This document shows, piece after piece, positions 40,775 through 49,315 of a DNA stretch of 64,000 nucleotides. Numbering within the stretch: position 1 is the first letter of the stretch; each line of letters starts with the position of its first letter. A model generated the notes under the pieces. The model was not told the origin of the DNA. It saw only the letters and a program-made list of their open reading frames with translations, and made no database searches. The position numbers and the translations under genes are program-made. This DNA comes from Buchnera aphidicola (Pterocallis alni) (GTDB taxonomy: Bacteria > Pseudomonadota > Gammaproteobacteria > Enterobacterales > Enterobacteriaceae): contig NZ_OZ060377.1 of the NCBI RefSeq assembly GCF_964059075.1, positions 248,001-312,000 of the forward strand, in the 5' to 3' direction.

Positions 40775-41785
40775 ATGAAATTTATTGATATGGTAAAAAT
40801 ACACGTTACAGGAGGTAATGGAGGAAATGGATGTATTAACTTTAGAAGAGAAAAATTTGAACCAAAAGGTGGACCAAATGGAGGTGATGGTGGAAATGGA
40901 GGTAATATATGGATTAAAATAGACAAAAATTTAAACACTTTAGTGGATTTTCGATTTAAAAAACATATTTATGCACAAAATGGCCAACCCGGACAACCTA
41001 ATAACAAATCTGGTAAAAATGGATCCGATATAATACTATTTGTACCTATTGGTACAAGAATAATTAACGAATTAAATCAAGAAATTATTACTGATTTAAA
41101 TACATATAATAATAAAATACTTATTGCCAAAGGAGGAGCAAAAGGAATTGGAAATAACAAATTTAAATCTTCAATTAATAGAACTCCATATCAAAGAACA
41201 AAAGGGAAAATAGGAGAAAGTAAATATATTCAATTAAAGCTTCTTTTAATAGCAGATGTAGGAATTGTAGGATTACCAAATTCTGGTAAATCAACATTAT
41301 TGACATCTATCTCTCAAGCAAAATCAAAAATAGGTCCATATCCATTTACAACTATTATTCCAATATTAGGAACTGTAAAAGTAAAAAAAAAAAAAAAATT
41401 TATTATTGCAGATGTTCCAGGGATTATGAATGGAGCATCTAAAGGACAAGGTTTAGGAATACAATTTCTACAACATTTAGAAAAATGTAACATATTATTA
41501 CATTTAATAGATATTTACAAAAAATTTGAAAAAATCATTTATAATATTCAAATTATTGAACAAGAATTACAAAAATATAATAAAAATTTATGGAATAAAC
41601 CAAGATGGTTTATCTTTAACAAAATTGATAAATACAGTAAATCAGAAATAATATATATACAAGAAAACATTAAAAAAAAGATTAACATACAAAATATATT
41701 TTATTTCATTTCAGCCAAAAAAAAAATACATACAACAATGTTATGTAATAAATTAGTAAAATATTTAAATACATCTATCTATTAA
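40775..41785 (+). CDS. obgE: Obg GTPase (ObgE/CgtA)
   Basis: ObgE acts in 50S assembly and stress control. The glycine-rich Obg fold occupies about 1-155 (GGNGGNGCINFRREKFEPKG, GGDGGNGGNIWI). The G domain has GLPNSGKST, DVPG and NKID. The start at 40775 yields MKFIDMVKI as in E. coli; an ATG five codons upstream is the alternative. At 336 residues it lacks the acidic C-terminal extension of E. coli (390). An A16 tract (41383-41398) is read in frame inside the G domain. Confidence 0.95.
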   Translation: MKFIDMVKIHVTGGNGGNGCINFRREKFEPKGGPNGGDGGNGGNIWIKIDKNLNTLVDFRFKKHIYAQNGQPGQPNNKSGKNGSDIILFVPIGTRIINELNQEIITDLNTYNNKILIAKGGAKGIGNNKFKSSINRTPYQRTKGKIGESKYIQLKLLLIADVGIVGLPNSGKSTLLTSISQAKSKIGPYPFTTIIPILGTVKVKKKKKFIIADVPGIMNGASKGQGLGIQFLQHLEKCNILLHLIDIYKKFEKIIYNIQIIEQELQKYNKNLWNKPRWFIFNKIDKYSKSEIIYIQENIKKKINIQNIFYFISAKKKIHTTMLCNKLVKYLNTSIY

Positions 41786-41844
41786 ATATTAATTATATAA
41801 ACATACTATAAAAATCAAATTTATATAACATACATATTATATAA

Positions 41845-41870
41845 TAATCCGGATGTTATATTCCGGATTA
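41845..41870. terminator. bidirectional stem-loop between obgE and rpsI
   Basis: Perfect 9-bp arms (41845-41853, 41862-41870) contain a CCGG core, with an eight-base loop. It sits between the convergent ends of obgE and rpsI. G/C pairs clustered here stand out from the surrounding AT spacer. Probably terminates both operons, although the flanking T runs are short. Confidence 0.65.
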
Positions 41871-41898
41871 AATACACAAAATATAATATTGGTATAAT

Positions 41899-42291
41899 CT
41901 ATCTTTTAGAAAATTGTGGTTTTTTTCTTGCTTTTCTCAAACCTATCTTTTTTCTTTCTACTTTACGAGAATCTCTTGTAACAAAACCATACTTTCGTAA
42001 TTGTGATTTTAAATCTTCATTATGTTGAATTAATACGCGGGTAATACCATGTCTAATAGCTCCCGATTGACCCGACATACCTCCACCAGAAACGGTAATA
42101 TAAAAATCAAATTTATCTAATAAATTCATTTTTTGTAAAGGATCTAGAACAACAGAACGATCACTTGGGCGAAAAAAATATTGCAATAAAGTTTTTTTAT
42201 TAATGCTAATTTCCCCACTACCTGGTTTCATAAAAACTCTAGCAGAAGAACTTTTACGACGACCAGTAGCATAATTTCTATTATTTATCAT
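41899..42291 (-). CDS. rpsI: 30S ribosomal protein S9
   Basis: S9 has 130 residues from the ATG at 42291, the same as E. coli; an ATG four codons upstream is less likely because a GGA ribosome site favours 42291. Core blocks are [29 protein letters not shown], and the C-terminal tail RKKPQFSKR that contacts P-site tRNA. It follows rplM in the conserved L13-S9 pair. Confidence 0.97.
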   Translation of the reverse strand: MINNRNYATGRRKSSSARVFMKPGSGEISINKKTLLQYFFRPSDRSVVLDPLQKMNLLDKFDFYITVSGGGMSGQSGAIRHGITRVLIQHNEDLKSQLRKYGFVTRDSRKVERKKIGLRKARKKPQFSKR

Positions 42292-42304
42292 ATACGTATC
42301 CAAA

Positions 42305-42733
42305 TTAAATATTTAAATATTGGGGATTTTGTGCTTTATGAAAATGATCCTGTAAAGGATAAATTTTTAATTTACGTAACATAGAGCGACCTAAAGATCC
42401 CTTGGGTAACATTCCTTTTACTGCTAATTTAATAATTTCATCAGATTTTTTCAATAACATATCACAAAAAGCAACTTTTTTTATACCACCAATATATCCA
42501 GAATATCTATAGTAAAATTTATTTAACCTCTTATTTCCTGTTACAAGAACTTTTGATGCATTAATAACAACGATATAATCTCCAATATCAAGATGAGGGG
42601 TATACTCCACCTTATGTTTACCTTTTAAATAATGTGCTATTTTTGAAGATAATCTACCTAATATTTTATCTTTTGCATCAATATAATACCAATTTTTATT
42701 TACATGATGAAGATTAGCTACAAAACTTTTCAT
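42305..42733 (-). CDS. rplM: 50S ribosomal protein L13
   Basis: L13 has 142 residues, as in E. coli. Conserved segments include [31 protein letters not shown] sequence ([17 protein letters not shown]) and [19 protein letters not shown]. It lies 13 bp upstream of rpsI in the same transcript. Confidence 0.97.
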   Translation of the reverse strand: MKSFVANLHHVNKNWYYIDAKDKILGRLSSKIAHYLKGKHKVEYTPHLDIGDYIVVINASKVLVTGNKRLNKFYYRYSGYIGGIKKVAFCDMLLKKSDEIIKLAVKGMLPKGSLGRSMLRKLKIYPLQDHFHKAQNPQYLNI

Positions 42734-42902
42734 ACATATTCCAATTTATTTACAACACCAACAAGATACAACAATTATAATATTTATATATGTGATTAAT
42801 ATAAATATTTTAAAAAAAAAGTAATATAAATATAAAAAATGTCTTATAATATATTCAATATCTCGTATCATAAAAATGATTTAACTAAACAAGGTGTACA
42901 TT

Positions 42903-44057
42903 ATGCAATATAAGAATATATTATCTAATATACGTTGTGAAATTAATAAAATTGATCAAGAAATATTATTTTTATTATCTAAAAGAAAAAAAATAGTTAC
43001 TAAAATTGCAAAAAAAAAAATAATTAATCATATTCCTATACAAGACTTAAAAAGAGAAAAAGAATTATTAAATAATTTACAATCTCTATGTAAAAAATAT
43101 TTTTTAAACAAAAGTTATATCATTGAAATATTTAAAATCATTATAAATGATTCAGTTATGTTACAAAAAAATATAAAACAACAATATGATAAAAATAAAT
43201 TTATCAAACAAAAAACAATAGCATTCTTAGGACCAAAAGGATCTTATTCATATATTAGTACAAAAAAATATATTAAAAAAAATAAAAAAAAATACCATAA
43301 AAAAAAATATGATAATTTTATTGAAATATTTCAATCTGTAAAAGATAAAATATCAGAATATGCCATAGTACCAATTGAAAATAGTTACTCCGGGTTTATC
43401 GAACCAGTACATAGTATGTTAATTAACAATAAACTAAAAATTTATTCCGAATTTCATTTACCAATTAAACATTGTATATTATCTCCTATTAATACTACAT
43501 TGCAAAATATCACAACAATATATAGTCACCCCCAATCATTTCAACAATGTAGTCAATTTATTCAAAATTTTCCTCATTGGAAAATAAAATATACAAATAG
43601 TACATCACAAGCCATGAAAATTATTTCACAAATGAATACCTATACTGCTGCAGCTATAGGAAGTAAAATAGGTAAAAAAATTTATAATCTACAAATCATT
43701 AAAGAAAAGATAGCTAATGATTTGAATAATCAGACCAGATTTTTTATCTTATCACAACAAAAATATAAAATAAATAATTCTCAACCCATCAAAGCAACAT
43801 TAATAATAAAAAATAAAATAATAAAACAAGATGATATAATCAAAATATTTCAAAAAAACCATATTTTAATATCTATATTTATACCTATAATATATATCTT
43901 AAATAATAAAAAAAAAATGGGTTTTTATATAGAAACTAAAGAACACAACAAATTAAGTGCTATAAACCAGATTATTTATTATTTAAAAGAAAAAAAAATA
44001 TTTATTAAATGTTTGGGAAAATATCCTATATTAAATATATCAAATAATAATCATTAA
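42903..44057 (+). CDS. pheA: PheA, chorismate mutase/prephenate dehydratase
   Basis: PheA is a bifunctional enzyme that takes chorismate to phenylpyruvate. The chorismate mutase domain covers about 1-90, the dehydratase domain about 100-290 (LGPKGSYSYI, VPIENSYSGF, SHPQSFQQCSQF and the NQTRFF block with the catalytic Thr), and an ACT-like region follows. The ATG at 42903 has an AAGG ribosome site and gives 384 residues (E. coli 386); a GTG three codons earlier is the longer alternative. The GALV and ESRP motifs that bind feedback phenylalanine in E. coli are not recognisable. No leader peptide or attenuator is seen upstream. Confidence 0.95.
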   Translation: MQYKNILSNIRCEINKIDQEILFLLSKRKKIVTKIAKKKIINHIPIQDLKREKELLNNLQSLCKKYFLNKSYIIEIFKIIINDSVMLQKNIKQQYDKNKFIKQKTIAFLGPKGSYSYISTKKYIKKNKKKYHKKKYDNFIEIFQSVKDKISEYAIVPIENSYSGFIEPVHSMLINNKLKIYSEFHLPIKHCILSPINTTLQNITTIYSHPQSFQQCSQFIQNFPHWKIKYTNSTSQAMKIISQMNTYTAAAIGSKIGKKIYNLQIIKEKIANDLNNQTRFFILSQQKYKINNSQPIKATLIIKNKIIKQDDIIKIFQKNHILISIFIPIIYILNNKKKMGFYIETKEHNKLSAINQIIYYLKEKKIFIKCLGKYPILNISNNNH

Positions 44058-44126
44058 TATAAAATATATTTTACAAATCTGTACAATACAAAACATAATC
44101 ATTAAAAAATATTTTTTATCAAAATT

Positions 44127-45464
44127 ATGTTTAGCAATATTAAAAAAAAATTTATATCACTTATTAAAAATATTTCTGGTAAAGGAAGAATTACAGAAAA
44201 AAATATTGCAAGTACTTTACAAAATATAAAAAAAACTTTATTAGAATCTGATGTATCATTAATTGTTATTGATAAAATTATTAAAAAAGTAAAAAAAAAA
44301 CTTATTGGTAATAATATAAATCACCATCTTACCCCAGGGCAAGAATTTATTAAAATTTTCCAAACAGAATTAATATCAATTATGCAACATAAAAATCAAA
44401 ACATTAACTTATTAAAAAAAAAACTCAATATAATACTTATAGTAGGTTTACAAGGATCAGGTAAAACTACTAGTATAGGAAAATTAGGAAAATTTATAAA
44501 AAATAAATATAAAAAAAAAATTTTAACTTGCTCTACTGATATTTATCGTCCAGCTGCAATACAACAGCTTAAAGTAATATCTGAAAAAGCAAAAATAGAC
44601 TTCTTTCAACCTAAAATTCATCATGATCCATCTAAAATGAGCTTAGAGGCTATTAAAGAAGCAAAAAAAAAATTCTATCATACTCTAATTATAGATACTT
44701 CTGGAAGATTAAATAATAACATAAAAATGATGCAACAAATAAAAAATATACAAAAACATACTAATCCTATAGAAACTTTTTTTGTTATAGATTCTATGAT
44801 GGGTCAAGAAGCAATTAATATAGCAAATACCTTTAATAATTTTTTTAATATTTCTGGAATTATATTAACTAAATTAGATAGTGATACACAAGGAGGTGCT
44901 GCATTATCTGCTACTTATATAACAAAAAAACCAATTAAATTTGTAGGAACCGGTGAAAAAGTACATGCATTTTCTATTTTTAAACCAAAAGAGATTGTAT
45001 CTCGTATTTTAAATATGGAAGATACATTATCTCTTATAACAAAAATAAATAAAAAAATTAAAAATATCCATTCTAAAACCATTAACAAAAAAATAGAAAA
45101 AAATAAAAAATTTGACTTAAATGACTTTCAAATATATCTTCAAAACACTAATAAAATTAGTAAAATAAATGAAATTATATCAAATATATATAAACCAGAT
45201 AATAATACATCAGAAAATATTAATAATAATTTTATAAAAAAAATACATGTTATTATTAATTCTATGACACCTAAAGAAAGAAAAAATCCTAAAATTATAA
45301 AAGGGTCAAGAAAAAAACGTATATCAATAGGATCAGGAACTACTATACAAGATGTTAATAAATTATTAAAACAATTTGTAGAAATTAAAAAAATAATAAA
45401 AAAAATAAAAATACAAGGTGTACAAAAAACTTTACAATATATAAAAAATTTAATACTAAAATAA
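44127..45464 (+). CDS. ffh: Ffh, signal recognition particle GTPase
   Basis: Ffh (SRP54) binds signal sequences and 4.5S RNA and targets proteins to FtsY. N domain about 1-85. The G domain has [15 protein letters not shown] and TKLDSD. The M domain keeps the RNA-binding block [15 protein letters not shown] and [10 protein letters not shown]. At 445 residues it is a little shorter than E. coli (453). The M-domain finger region is unusually poor in methionine, with Ile/Lys instead. It starts the ffh-rpsP-rimM-rplS series. Confidence 0.95.
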   Translation: MFSNIKKKFISLIKNISGKGRITEKNIASTLQNIKKTLLESDVSLIVIDKIIKKVKKKLIGNNINHHLTPGQEFIKIFQTELISIMQHKNQNINLLKKKLNIILIVGLQGSGKTTSIGKLGKFIKNKYKKKILTCSTDIYRPAAIQQLKVISEKAKIDFFQPKIHHDPSKMSLEAIKEAKKKFYHTLIIDTSGRLNNNIKMMQQIKNIQKHTNPIETFFVIDSMMGQEAINIANTFNNFFNISGIILTKLDSDTQGGAALSATYITKKPIKFVGTGEKVHAFSIFKPKEIVSRILNMEDTLSLITKINKKIKNIHSKTINKKIEKNKKFDLNDFQIYLQNTNKISKINEIISNIYKPDNNTSENINNNFIKKIHVIINSMTPKERKNPKIIKGSRKKRISIGSGTTIQDVNKLLKQFVEIKKIIKKIKIQGVQKTLQYIKNLILK

Positions 45465-45528
45465 TTTAATAATATTAAAGTATATTATAAATTTAAAAAA
45501 AATTTTATTTAATATAAAAGGAATAAAT

Positions 45529-45771
45529 ATGGTAAAAATTAGATTATCACTACACGGGGCAAAAAAAAAACCATTTTATAAAATAGTTGTTGCTGATAGC
45601 AGGTTTCCAAGAGATGGAAGATTTATTGAACAAGTAGGTTTTTTTGATCCTAAAATAACAGAAAAATCAAAAAATACCACTCTCAATATAGATAGAATCA
45701 ATTTTTGGATAAAAAATGGAGCAATCTTATCTAATAGAGTGAAAAAATTAATTCATATACATTCTAAATAA
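45529..45771 (+). CDS. rpsP: 30S ribosomal protein S16
   Basis: S16 has 80 residues (E. coli 82). The family signature is clear: [39 protein letters not shown]. An AAGGA ribosome site precedes the ATG. It is followed 15 bp later by rimM. Confidence 0.97.
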   Translation: MVKIRLSLHGAKKKPFYKIVVADSRFPRDGRFIEQVGFFDPKITEKSKNTTLNIDRINFWIKNGAILSNRVKKLIHIHSK

Positions 45772-45786
45772 AAAAAATAATTATTT

Positions 45787-46284
45787 ATGGATAATCCATT
45801 AATAATTGGTAAAATTGGATCTCCATATGGAATTAAAGGTTGGAATCACTTATTTTCTTATACAGAAAAAAAAATACATATTTTTCAATATCAACCTTGG
45901 TTCATAAAAAAAGATCATCAATGGGGCCAAATACAATTAGAAGATAAAAAAAATATCAATAAAAAAATTATTATTAAAATTCACAATGTAAACGATAGAA
46001 ACCAAGCGCAAAAATTAATTAATATATCAATTGCTATTAATAGTAACCAATTACCTAAACTGCCCCAATTAGAATATTATTGGAAAGATATTATGTTATG
46101 TAATGTGTTTAATAAAAAAAATAAATATGTTGGGAAAGTAATAAATATATTACAATCTAACACAAATGATATATTAATTTTACAAAATATTCACAAAAAA
46201 GAAATATTAATTCCTTTTATACAAAAAAAAATGATTCAAAAAGTAGATATTTATAAAAAAACTATTCATATAAATACTGAATAA
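45787..46284 (+). CDS. rimM: RimM, 16S rRNA processing factor
   Basis: RimM assists maturation of the 30S head by binding S19. The N-terminal domain begins IIGKIGSPYGIKGWNHLFSYTE, and the PRC-barrel domain includes YYWKDIMLCNV and GKVINILQSNTNDILIL, ending in the conserved IPFIxxxIxxxD pattern. At 165 residues it is shorter than E. coli (182), lost mainly from the C-terminus. trmD, which follows in the usual operon, is absent. Confidence 0.93.
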   Translation: MDNPLIIGKIGSPYGIKGWNHLFSYTEKKIHIFQYQPWFIKKDHQWGQIQLEDKKNINKKIIIKIHNVNDRNQAQKLINISIAINSNQLPKLPQLEYYWKDIMLCNVFNKKNKYVGKVINILQSNTNDILILQNIHKKEILIPFIQKKMIQKVDIYKKTIHINTE

Positions 46285-46497
46285 AATTAAAAAATCAATT
46301 ATATACAGTATAAAAGTAAAATTTCTTAAAATAGTAAAATAACTTATAAGATATTATAAAATAAAAAATTTACTCAAATTCATAACATATAATATAAAAA
46401 ATGAAAAATCATTAAATATATCTATCTTAATAATAATAAAATTTATTCTTACCCCCAATGAACATAATATTAATAATGTAGTATGAGATACTATAAA

Positions 46498-46845
46498 ATG
46501 AAAAATCAAACTATACAAAACATAGAAAAAAAATATATGTCTAAAAAAATACCTCATTTTAGAACAGGAGATACAGTAGAAATAAAAATATGGGTTATGG
46601 AATCTACAAAAAAAAGAATTCAATCATTTGAAGGTATAATAATTGCAATTAAAAACAGACAATTACAATCTTCCTTTACAGTAAGAAAAATATCTAATGG
46701 GGAAGGAATAGAAAGAATATTTCCAACATATTCCAATATTATAGAAAATATAATTATTAAAAAAAAAGGAGCAGTAAGAAAATCAAAAATATATTATTTA
46801 AGAAATAAAATTGGAAAATCAGCACGTATTAAAGAACGTATATAA
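46498..46845 (+). CDS. rplS: 50S ribosomal protein L19
   Basis: L19 has 115 residues from the ATG at 46498, equal to E. coli. Strong identity over [43 protein letters not shown] and [12 protein letters not shown]. An ATG five codons upstream (46483) is less likely. It lies 213 bp after rimM, where trmD would normally be. Confidence 0.97.
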   Translation: MKNQTIQNIEKKYMSKKIPHFRTGDTVEIKIWVMESTKKRIQSFEGIIIAIKNRQLQSSFTVRKISNGEGIERIFPTYSNIIENIIIKKKGAVRKSKIYYLRNKIGKSARIKERI

Positions 46846-47474
46846 AATAAAAATAATATTAAATAATTATATATTATATATACAAATATCTTGAATTATG
46901 CTAAATCCATTAAATCATTATATATTGAAACCAATAGTTCACATATTATAAATAACTATTGGTGACAATACATATAAAATATATCATTACATTATGTATA
47001 ATCCACATATTTTATATAAATATTTTAATGAATTCATCAAAATATCAATAAAACTTTATCATATATATTTAGTAAAAAATATATTATATATAAAATATAT
47101 ACAATCATATTCTTGAATAATACAAAATATTGTATCAAATGATATCTAAATAATATTATAGATATATCAAACATTCAATATGTTAAATATGATCAAAGTA
47201 ATATATCAATTATATTATTTCGTACAAATGAAGAATGCAATATATTAATGATTAAATTATAAAATTAACATTAATCTTATTAATATGTAAAAATATTTTA
47301 TCATACATAAAATTAAAATATATAATTTACAATAGTAAAATATTCAAAAAACAAATTATAACATAATTAAAAAAAATATATTGCATAAAATGTTTATAAT
47401 TCTTAATGAAAAATCTTTACAAAATTTATACAAATATTTAGAATTAATTATTAAATTATAAAATAAATAATATA
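46846..47474. other. 629-bp spacer between rplS and aroQ with no intact gene
   Basis: The longest gene-free stretch of the window. It contains the stem at 46930-46963, several A/T palindromes and short codon strings such as one ending FRTNEECNILMIKL (about 47208-47264) that look less random than their surroundings. I could not tie them to a gene. It may be the decayed remains of one or more genes plus the aroQ promoter. Confidence 0.5.
46930..46963. terminator. 10-bp stem-loop downstream of rplS
   Basis: Arms 46930-46939 and 46954-46963 are exact complements around a 14-base loop, 85 bp past the rplS stop. No T run follows on the plus strand, so it may be a transcript 3' end stabiliser rather than a classical intrinsic terminator. 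Confidence 0.45.
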
Positions 47475-47924
47475 ATGTATAAATTTAAAATTTTAATATT
47501 AAATGGACCCAACCTAAATTTATTAGGATCTAGAGAATCTAATATATACGGAAATATTCCACTAAAAAAAATAATAAATAAATTATCTGAAAAAGCAAAT
47601 AAAATACAAACAAAAATAAAACATATACAATCTAATGCAGAACATATACTCATTGAAACTATTCATCAATCAAAAAAATACGATTATATCATCATAAACC
47701 CGGGAGCATTAACACATACTAGTATAGCGTTAAGAGACGCATTACTAGCTGTAAATATTCCATTTATTGAAGTACATATTTCTAATATTTATGCTAGAGA
47801 AAAATTTAGATCACATTCGTGGTTATCTGATATTTCTCAAGGTATAATAACTGGATTAGGAATATATGGATATTTTTATGCTCTTGAAATAGCTGTAAAA
47901 AGATTAAACAATAACAAAAAATAA
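47475..47924 (+). CDS. aroQ: AroQ, type II 3-dehydroquinate dehydratase
   Basis: It dehydrates 3-dehydroquinate in the shikimate pathway, feeding phenylalanine synthesis through PheA. It has 149 residues, typical for type [16 protein letters not shown] carries the catalytic Arg/Tyr loop region, [10 protein letters not shown] and [14 protein letters not shown] follow, with the catalytic His. E. coli uses the unrelated type I AroD; possession of AroQ is a feature of Buchnera. No ribosome site stands out. Confidence 0.96.
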   Translation: MYKFKILILNGPNLNLLGSRESNIYGNIPLKKIINKLSEKANKIQTKIKHIQSNAEHILIETIHQSKKYDYIIINPGALTHTSIALRDALLAVNIPFIEVHISNIYAREKFRSHSWLSDISQGIITGLGIYGYFYALEIAVKRLNNNKK

Positions 47925-48255
47925 AAATATATAAATTATATTATATAGTATCATATTTATTTAATGTTTTATAAACCTATATTAGTATTCTTTGGTAATA
48001 TTAAAACTGATAACATGAAAATCCTGTAAAATATTATATAGTAAAATATAAAAATATTTTTAACACTAAATTATAAAAAATAATATTAATAATCTATTGT
48101 ATTATAATAGTTTTTAATCAATATTTTATAAATATAAAATAAAATAGAATAAAAATATTTATAAAATACTACTACATAAAAAATATTATTTACATATCAT
48201 ATCACAATAAATCATATATAATATTTTCAATTATTGCATTTTAACATAAAACATA
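47925..48255. other. 331-bp spacer between convergent aroQ and rluD
   Basis: A/T-rich spacer with many short TATATT and AAATATTT repeats and no strong stem. One 21-codon frame (47964-48029) starts with ATG and has a less biased composition (it contains G, T, D, V and P residues), but I cannot identify it. No tRNA or known protein segment is seen. Confidence 0.5.
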
Positions 48256-49188
48256 CTATAAATATTTTATAATATTCATCATATCATCTGGAATAGAAAC
48301 ATAAAAACTCATATCTTTGTGAATAATAGGATGAATAAATTTAATATGGCTAGCATGTAAACATTGTCTAGAACAGAATTGTATTCTAAAAAAAAATTTT
48401 TTTTTTATTTTTTTAGGAATACAATTTCGTAATTTATAAACAGGATCTCCTAATACAGGATGTTTAATATACATCATATGCAATCTAATTTGATGTGTTC
48501 GCCCTGTAAATAATTGAATATTTAAATGAGTATAATATTGAAACTTTTGTATAATATTATAATATGTAATAGATGGTTTTCCATCTTTATGTACCATCAT
48601 GCGAATTCTTCTATTTATATCTCTCATTATCGGAGCACTAATTATATCTCCAGAAGTTAAATTACCAAAAACAAAAGCTTGATATTGACGTATAATTTCT
48701 TTTTTTTTCATTAAATCAATTAATCTCAAATAAGTAATAATATCTTTAGCTATAATGATTAAACCAGTAGTATTTTTATCTAATCTATGTATAATTCCAC
48801 ATCTAGGTATGTATTGTATATTTTTATTTCGGTATAACAAAGCATTTAATAATGTACCATGATGATTACCATTCCCTGGATGTACAACTAAACCTGCAGG
48901 TTTATTAATAATTAAAATATTATAATCTTCATAAAAAATATTTAAATCAATATTTTCTCCGATATGAAATATATTTTTATCAATAACAAAAATAGTAATT
49001 TTATCTCCAGGAAAAACTTTTTTATTAGGAATATTTACAATCTTATTATTTACCATCACTAAATTAGTAAGAATAAGATCTTTAACATAAGATCGAGAGT
49101 ATTTTTTTAAAACATCCGTTAATGCTACATCTAAACGATTTTTTTTTATATGAATGGGTAAAATAATAAAACTAATTTTTTTCTTCAT
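48256..49188 (-). CDS. rluD: RluD, 23S rRNA pseudouridine synthase (1911/1915/1917)
   Basis: RluD modifies helix 69 of 23S rRNA. An S4-like N-terminal domain (about 10-75) is followed by the catalytic domain with Asp in IHRLDKNTTG and RTHQIRLHMMYIKHPVLGDP. Using the ATG at 49188 it has 310 residues (E. coli 326); a TTG five codons upstream is the alternative. The order rluD-alaS-csrA is unlike E. coli in detail: bamD, divergent from rluD there, is absent. Confidence 0.94.
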   Translation of the reverse strand: MKKKISFIILPIHIKKNRLDVALTDVLKKYSRSYVKDLILTNLVMVNNKIVNIPNKKVFPGDKITIFVIDKNIFHIGENIDLNIFYEDYNILIINKPAGLVVHPGNGNHHGTLLNALLYRNKNIQYIPRCGIIHRLDKNTTGLIIIAKDIITYLRLIDLMKKKEIIRQYQAFVFGNLTSGDIISAPIMRDINRRIRMMVHKDGKPSITYYNIIQKFQYYTHLNIQLFTGRTHQIRLHMMYIKHPVLGDPVYKLRNCIPKKIKKKFFFRIQFCSRQCLHASHIKFIHPIIHKDMSFYVSIPDDMMNIIKYL

Positions 49189-49315
49189 AATTGTAATGTA
49201 CAAAAATTATGTATTTCATATATATAATTAACATATATATAAATATAATCAATAAATAATTAAATTTATATAATATATAAATAAAATTAATGTTTAATAA
49301 AAATACAGGATATGC

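Noticed and set aside
46285-46497. A decayed trmD between rimM and rplS
   Set aside because: I looked for TrmD motifs in all frames of this 213-bp gap and saw none; the gene is absent rather than a visible pseudogene.
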